In this document: one piece after another, positions 23,999 through 27,781 of the stretch | How the letters are laid out: the number at the start of each line of letters is the position of its first letter | Numbering within the stretch: position 1 is the first letter of the stretch | Source of the DNA: Lachnospiraceae bacterium UBA3863 | Lineage (GTDB): Bacteria; Bacillota; Clostridia; Lachnospirales; Lachnospiraceae | DNA: 27,781 bases | NCBI GenBank assembly: GCA_002392385.1 | Contig: DGGX01000252.1 | Location: forward strand, 21,389-49,169 | Reading direction: 5' to 3' | The notes under the pieces: generated by a model | Told to the model about the DNA's origin: nothing | The model's input: the letters and a program-made list of their open reading frames with translations, nothing else | The model's database searches: none | Program-made: the position numbers and the translations under genes

Positions 23999-24883
23999 TT
24001 ACAGATCCAGCAGCGACACAGGATTCTTCCTGGCCATCCAGTCGATCTCTTCCGCCGTGCAGCCGTACTGGAGCAGGAGGGCGATGAAGAAACGCGTGCC
24101 CTCGGAGGGGCTGATATCGACGGCCTGGGCCAGATCGGTGCCGAGGATGCAGCGCTCCGCGCCCATCTTGTGGATGAGGTCGACGTAGTCGGCGGGATCC
24201 GTGGAGCCGAGCCGGGGCATCAGGCTGTTGAAGACGAACTCGGTGTAGGCGCCGAGTTCAGCGAGCCGCTTGTTCTGCTCGAGCGTGAAGAGCTTCCAGG
24301 TGTCGGACAGTGGGTGGGTGTTGACCAGCTTCTCGATCCCCATATCCTTGGCTGCCATGAACAGGGCCTCGGTCTCTTCGAAGGTCATGTGGCCCTTGCA
24401 GACGACCAGGCCGTACTGTTTGCAGATCTCCAGGACGTCCAGAGCCTCTTTTTTCAGGTTCCCATTCTCGTCCAGGATGCAGATCCCGCGGTCCTTGCCC
24501 CACATGAGCTTGTAGCAGGTCGCCGCGTCGCCCGCGGGGAACCAGATCACCTTGCAGCCCATCTTGGCATGCTGCTCGATGACGTCAGGGGCGCCTTCGA
24601 GGCCGCCGGTGGAGGAGTAGCCGATGGTGATGGAAGGAATGGCCACATTCGCTTCCAGAGCCTTGTTGACGATGAGGCACTCAGTGGTGGTGGGATAGTA
24701 GTAGCTCTTGGCGACAAAAGCGCGCATGCCGCTCTCCTGGACCAGGCGGCCGCACTCCAGGGTGTCGAACCTTCTGGGCCAGGCCGGATCCGGCGCTACG
24801 TGCAGGTGCATATCGATGGAACCCTTGAAGACCTCATCGATCATCTCGTTGGTGATACCGCCTTTGGCTCTGTAACGTGACAT
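23999..24883 (-). CDS. DUF6282-type amidohydrolase-fold protein
   Basis: 294 residues with GGAAAGGAG before the ATG. It has the N-terminal metal-binding motif DMHLHVAPD (His26, His28), the strand-loop CKGHMTFEE, the later VNTHPLSD, and GTDLAQ, spaced as in metal-dependent hydrolases of the amidohydrolase superfamily. I recognise it as like the uncharacterised DUF6282 family. It might hydrolyse a cyclic ester, lactone or amide, or decarboxylate. It follows the hydratase gene by 41 nt and shares its sigma-54 promoter, so it belongs to the same pathway. Confidence 0.75.
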   Translation of the reverse strand: MSRYRAKGGITNEMIDEVFKGSIDMHLHVAPDPAWPRRFDTLECGRLVQESGMRAFVAKSYYYPTTTECLIVNKALEANVAIPSITIGYSSTGGLEGAPDVIEQHAKMGCKVIWFPAGDAATCYKLMWGKDRGICILDENGNLKKEALDVLEICKQYGLVVCKGHMTFEETEALFMAAKDMGIEKLVNTHPLSDTWKLFTLEQNKRLAELGAYTEFVFNSLMPRLGSTDPADYVDLIHKMGAERCILGTDLAQAVDISPSEGTRFFIALLLQYGCTAEEIDWMARKNPVSLLDL

Positions 24884-24924
24884 AAGACTGTCTCCTTTCC
24901 ATGATGAATATCACATTCACTGAG

Positions 24925-25848
24925 TCATTCGTACTTGAGGATGCCGTTGCCGATCAGGACCTTGCCCTCCTGGCTCAGGAGCTTCCAATTGACAACACCG
25001 GGCTCCACGACCCAGCCCTGGGCGGTGACGTTCTGGCCCGGGAAGCAGAGGGAGCGGACCTGGGCGTAGACATACTTGATGCGCTCGGGCTCGTACGGGA
25101 TCAGCTGGTGGGCGATCATGCGCATGCCGTAGGCGTAGGTGCACATGCCCATGTTGAAAGGCGCTTTATAACCGTGCTCCGCGCAGTAGTCGAAGTCGAC
25201 GTGGACGCGGTAGGTGTCGCCGACCAGGCGGAAGAAAGCCGCGATCTCGGGGATCATGTATTCGGTCTCGTTCACATCGGGCTCTCTGTCCGGGAACTCG
25301 CACTTGGGTGCCTTGAAGGCGGGACCGCCGAAACCGCCGAAAGCGTCGTTGTAATGGTAGCTGTGCAGGGTGGTCATATGACGGCCGGCCTGATCATAGA
25401 CGTCCATGCCGCAGTCAGCCACGGTGCCCTTGCCCTCACCGCGGTCGAAGATGCCGTTCAGATGGTCTCTCACCACGAAGGTCCCCGCGTAGGGATCGAT
25501 GGGGGTGTGGAAGGTCATCTCCATGGCCATGTGCAGGCCGTTGGGCATGTAACCCAGCAGGCGCTCGAGATACTCGCGGTAGATCTCATTGGTGCCGTCC
25601 GGCTCCGGTGTGATGGTCCGCATCGTGATGTTGTTCAGATACGGAATGGAGGAGAAGGTGGGGAATGCATGAAGCCCTCTGGGGTCGCGCTCAAAGAAAT
25701 ACGGGGTATCCGCTCTTTTGCAGCCGATGGACAGCGCATAGAGGGAGATGTCGCGCCAGTTGTAGTCCATATTCCGGACACCGGTGGAGGCACCCTTGAG
25801 GTGATCGAACATGGTGGGGGTCATAGGTACGCCTTTGTAATCTGCCAT
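24925..25848 (-). CDS. Two-hotdog MaoC-like (enoyl-CoA hydratase 2-like) protein
   Basis: 307 residues with AGAAAGGA 8 nt before the ATG. Residues about 30-180 resemble the N-terminal hotdog of hydratase 2 (YALSIGCKRADTPYFFE, FPTFSSIPYL). Residues about 195-305 are the MaoC hotdog (GDTYRVHVDFDYCAEHGY, PFNMGMCTYAYG, CFPGQNVTAQGW). The usual active-site pattern D-x-N-P-L-H becomes Asp211-T-Y-R-V-His216: Asp and His are kept but Asn and Pro are lost. The usual PILHG is PFNMG. It may hydrate an unusual enoyl-CoA or use a changed mechanism. It is first in an operon with the DUF6282 gene. Confidence 0.72.
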   Translation of the reverse strand: MADYKGVPMTPTMFDHLKGASTGVRNMDYNWRDISLYALSIGCKRADTPYFFERDPRGLHAFPTFSSIPYLNNITMRTITPEPDGTNEIYREYLERLLGYMPNGLHMAMEMTFHTPIDPYAGTFVVRDHLNGIFDRGEGKGTVADCGMDVYDQAGRHMTTLHSYHYNDAFGGFGGPAFKAPKCEFPDREPDVNETEYMIPEIAAFFRLVGDTYRVHVDFDYCAEHGYKAPFNMGMCTYAYGMRMIAHQLIPYEPERIKYVYAQVRSLCFPGQNVTAQGWVVEPGVVNWKLLSQEGKVLIGNGILKYE

Positions 25849-25922
25849 GGCTTAAATCCTTTCTTTAAGTGTGTGGATAATTGTTGTTGCCCGTCAATAG
25901 AGCTCTTTCTGATTCCTTTTTA

Positions 25923-25938
25923 AGCAAAGAGCGTGCCA
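25923..25938 (-). promoter_or_regulatory. Sigma-54 promoter of the hydratase-DUF6282 operon
   Basis: Minus strand: TGGCAC-GCTCT-TTGCT with GG-N10-GC. It lies 75 nt before the hydratase start codon. Confidence 0.85.
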
Positions 25939-26033
25939 ACATGCCTTCAGAGCATATTTGTGGGGCAGAAATCGTGTTTTCTGCATGTTATCAGGCAGAA
26001 GAGGACAGATCCCGGCGGAACAGGTCTGCCAAA

Positions 26034-26108
26034 GTGTGTCTGCCACAGAATGACAGGCACAGAAAATGTGCATTCAAAAAGTGTGCCAAAACGGTGGAAT
26101 GGCACACT
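26034..26108. promoter_or_regulatory. Shared activator sites between two divergent sigma-54 promoters
   Basis: AGTGTGCCA (26080-26088) and TGGCACACT (26100-26108) form a perfect 9-bp inverted repeat with 11-bp spacing. GTGTG-TCTG-CCACA (26035-26048) and AGGCACAGA (26055-26063) are related words. They lie about 95-170 bp from the minus promoter and 130-200 bp from the plus promoter. An A-rich stretch (26138-26160) follows toward the plus promoter and may bend DNA. Confidence 0.65.
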
Positions 26109-26237
26109 AAAAGCGGGATCCGCAGGGTGATCCGGAAAAAACAAAAAAAGAATAAAAAAATACAGTTCACAAATTCATGGCAATTATAAAGGAAACGCAT
26201 AGAGATTGATGCCGAAAGCGAATGAGACACGGTTTTC

Positions 26238-26253
26238 TGGCACGGTGGTTGCT
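26238..26253 (+). promoter_or_regulatory. Sigma-54 promoter of SDR3
   Basis: TGGCAC-GGTGG-TTGCT with GG-N10-GC (26239-26240 and 26251-26252), 64 nt before the SDR3 start codon. Full consensus match. Confidence 0.87.
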
Positions 26254-26316
26254 CTATTATCGGGCAAGATACTTGGAAGGTGCCCTCGCGGCACAATACT
26301 GGAAAGGAGTATATCC

Positions 26317-27234
26317 ATGGTTAACGAGAGACTCTTGAGACTGGACGAAAAGTACATCAACCAGAGCTGGCAGCCCACGTCGGATGACTACAGGGCCATC
26401 GCACCGAAGGAAGATGAGATGAACTACACGTTCAACTACTCCCGTATGGTGGACGGCAAGATCGCCCTGATCACCGGCGCTTCGGACGGCATGGGCTTCA
26501 AGATGGCAGAAGTGTATGCCCAGCACGGCGCCAAGGTCATCATGATCGCCCGCCGCGCAGCGAAACTGGAAGCAGCTGCACAGAAGATCCGTGATCGTTT
26601 CGATTATGCGGAGGTCTGCACATTCCCGATGGATGTCACAGACACCGAGAAGATCAAGGAACTCTTCGCATGGATCAAGGAGAAGTTCGGCCGTCTGGAT
26701 ATCCTGGTCAACAACGCCGGCGCAGGCGATCCCTACATCGCTGAGACCCCGCCGGATGAGGATGTCGACTGGTACATCGACCTCAACCTGAAGGCTCCTG
26801 TCCGCTTCACCCGCGAAGCCCTCAAGATCATGCTGCCGCAGAACTACGGCCACATCGTCAACATCTCCTCCATCAACGGCACCCGTCCCCTCTGCGGCGC
26901 GGTCTACTCCGGCGCCAAGGGCGGCCTCAACAACTGGACCAAGGCTGTCGCCATCCGCTGCGTCGGCACCAACATCAACTGCAACGTCGTGGGCCCCGGC
27001 TTCACCGTGACTCCTCTGGCGCTGGGTCAGGAAGACAACAACTACGGCCTGGACAAGGATCCCAATGCCAAACCCAAGACCGTTGACTACCTGCCCATCC
27101 TTCATAAGAAGTCCGTCAGAAACGTGCCCACCTTCTGCGTAGACCAGGCACACCTGGCCCTCTTCCTCGGTTCCGACCTCGCCCGCTGCATCACCGGCCA
27201 GATCGTGAACTGCGATAATGGACAATATCTGTAA
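26317..27234 (+). CDS. Short-chain dehydrogenase/reductase 3 with N-terminal extension
   Basis: 305 residues from the ATG at 26317 (GAAAGGAG 8 nt upstream). Residues 1-47 carry the RLDEKYINQSWQP extension shared with SDR2. The core has TGASDGMG (53-60), NNAGAGD (132-138), Ser184 in NISSING, and Tyr197-x3-Lys201. Two Arg after beta-2 (IARRAAK) suggest NADP(H). SDR2 and SDR3 are similar over their whole length, including the RPMCG/RPLCG and FTVTPL segments. The sigma-54 promoter and its divergence from the hydratase operon tie it to the pathway, perhaps as the hydroxyacyl dehydrogenase step. Confidence 0.92.
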   Translation: MVNERLLRLDEKYINQSWQPTSDDYRAIAPKEDEMNYTFNYSRMVDGKIALITGASDGMGFKMAEVYAQHGAKVIMIARRAAKLEAAAQKIRDRFDYAEVCTFPMDVTDTEKIKELFAWIKEKFGRLDILVNNAGAGDPYIAETPPDEDVDWYIDLNLKAPVRFTREALKIMLPQNYGHIVNISSINGTRPLCGAVYSGAKGGLNNWTKAVAIRCVGTNINCNVVGPGFTVTPLALGQEDNNYGLDKDPNAKPKTVDYLPILHKKSVRNVPTFCVDQAHLALFLGSDLARCITGQIVNCDNGQYL

Positions 27235-27591
27235 AAAACAGCACCAGGGACAGCCGCGGGAGAGCGGTCGGAAAGCTCGCTTTCCGGACCGCGAATCCGC
27301 GGGTGGACCGGGCGGACAAGGCGCGAAGCACCTCTGTCCGCCGAGAGTCTCAGAATGCGCAGCATTCTGAGACGGGTGCTGTGAAGTGCCCCAAAGAATG
27401 CGGAGCATTCTGAGACGGGGCGCTGGTTTTGTTCAAGTCCCTGCGTGACTTTTCCGCCACGCCACGCGAAGCGGGGCGGAGGCGGCGTCAGCCGCCGGGT
27501 GCGAATAAGGCGGGCGCGCATGGACGAGGAGAGGCACATCAAGCCTTTGTCCGGCACTTATCGATTATTATTTCAGAAAGGGGTAGCTATC
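27235..27591 (+). other. Structured spacer with several hairpins and a 24-bp direct repeat
   Basis: No gene seen. Nested stems: CCGCGG/CCGCGG around GCGGTC...GACCGC (27254-27303); GGCGGACA/TGTCCGCC (27311-27342); a perfect 12-bp stem GTCTCAGAATGC/GCATTCTGAGAC with 3-nt loop (27347-27373); GGCGGC/GCCGCC (27481-27496). A 24-bp segment at 27353-27376 recurs at 27396-27419 with one mismatch. No U-run follows any hairpin and no promoter is obvious, so it may be transcribed with SDR3. Confidence 0.7.
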
Positions 27592-27781
27592 ATGAGCAAA
27601 CTCACCAACTGGGGAGTTGTATGGATCCACATCATCATCTGGATCCTGGCCTTCGCGCCGTCCTTCATCCCCGCACTCAACACTCTTGAACCCCATATCC
27701 TGGGGCTTCCTTTCGTGGTATTCTGGGAGATTCTTGTATGGGCACTGCAGGTAGCCATGCTGTTCATCACAGCCAAGTATG
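27592..27781 (+). CDS. DUF3311-like small membrane protein (3' end outside window)
   Basis: 63 codons are visible, with GAAAGGGG 7-14 nt before the ATG at 27592. There are two hydrophobic segments (about residues 8-30 and 39-60). The segment LEPHILGLPFVVFWEILVW fits the DUF3311 pattern (P...GIPFFYWYQLLW). DUF3311 proteins are about 70-90 residues and usually sit directly before a sodium:solute symporter gene, so a symporter is expected just outside the window. YhdT-like DUF997, the PanF partner, is the alternative. Confidence 0.62.
   Translation, partial: MSKLTNWGVVWIHIIIWILAFAPSFIPALNTLEPHILGLPFVVFWEILVWALQVAMLFITAKY

Noticed and set aside
11081..27234. A bile-acid (bai-type) operon, suggested by SDRs plus a BaiF-like CoA-transferase
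   Set aside because: No BaiB, BaiCD, BaiE or BaiH homologue is present, and the MmgE/PrpD, DUF6282 and DASS genes are not part of that operon.
27400..27591. A sigma-54 promoter for the last gene
   Set aside because: CGGCACTTATC and GCTGGTTTTG-type words occur but none has GG-N10-GC with a TTGC-like -12 box.
1..27781. Insertion sequences, phage genes, tRNA or rRNA genes
   Set aside because: I saw no transposase, integrase, phage structural gene or tRNA/rRNA-like sequence in the window.

Overview
The window looks like chromosome of a high-GC anaerobic Bacillota, class Clostridia, probably Lachnospiraceae or a near relative. The signs are strong AGGAGG-type ribosome binding sites, an HPr with Lys instead of Ser at position 46, a clostridial-type MurG (GGGTAGHVTP) and a TSCPD small protein. 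The placement is an inference from gene content; there is no rRNA in the window.

Layout. Positions 1-4685 hold a sugar/PTS block: the 3' part of an amylosucrase-like GH13 gene, an unusual PTS protein with IIB and IIA domains but almost no IIC, then ptsH (HPr) and ptsI (Enzyme I). Positions 4782-7743 (minus strand) hold murG, a TSCPD protein and a nuclease-like/helicase (DUF2075-type) protein. From about 7,860 to the right edge is a catabolic island: a DASS-type anion transporter, LysR regulator, cupin, SDR, a sigma-54 enhancer-binding protein (EBP), MmgE/PrpD protein 1, CaiB-type CoA-transferase, LysR regulator 2, HSL-type esterase, MmgE/PrpD protein 2, MATE exporter, a 53-bp tandem-repeat array, a second SDR, a lysR relic, a DUF6282-type amidohydrolase, a two-hotdog enoyl-CoA hydratase-like protein, a third SDR, and the start of a DUF3311-like membrane protein that usually accompanies a sodium:solute symporter.

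The main result is regulatory. Six sites match the sigma-54 (RpoN) -24/-12 promoter (TGGCAY-N5-TTGCT, GG-N10-GC), and each lies 50-75 nt before the start codon of an island gene: transporter (8012), SDR1 (11934, minus), MmgE/PrpD 1 (14238), MmgE/PrpD 2 (19125), hydratase-DUF6282 operon (25938, minus) and SDR3 (26238). The only EBP in the window (12151-14037, intact GAFTGA loop) sits among them, has its own sigma-A promoter, and is the obvious activator. Repeated GTGTGCCA/TGGCACAC half-sites 85-200 bp upstream of several of these promoters are candidate activator sites. I read this as a dispersed, single-activator, ligand-induced sigma-54 regulon for uptake, CoA activation and beta-oxidation-like breakdown of an organic acid. 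The substrate cannot be named from sequence alone.

Other notable items are the tandem array in the probable 3' UTR of SDR2, a family of small stem-loops with covarying stems (one supplies the stop codon of the MATE gene), a decayed lysR 3' end, a shared N-terminal extension in two SDRs, and a highly structured spacer before the last gene.
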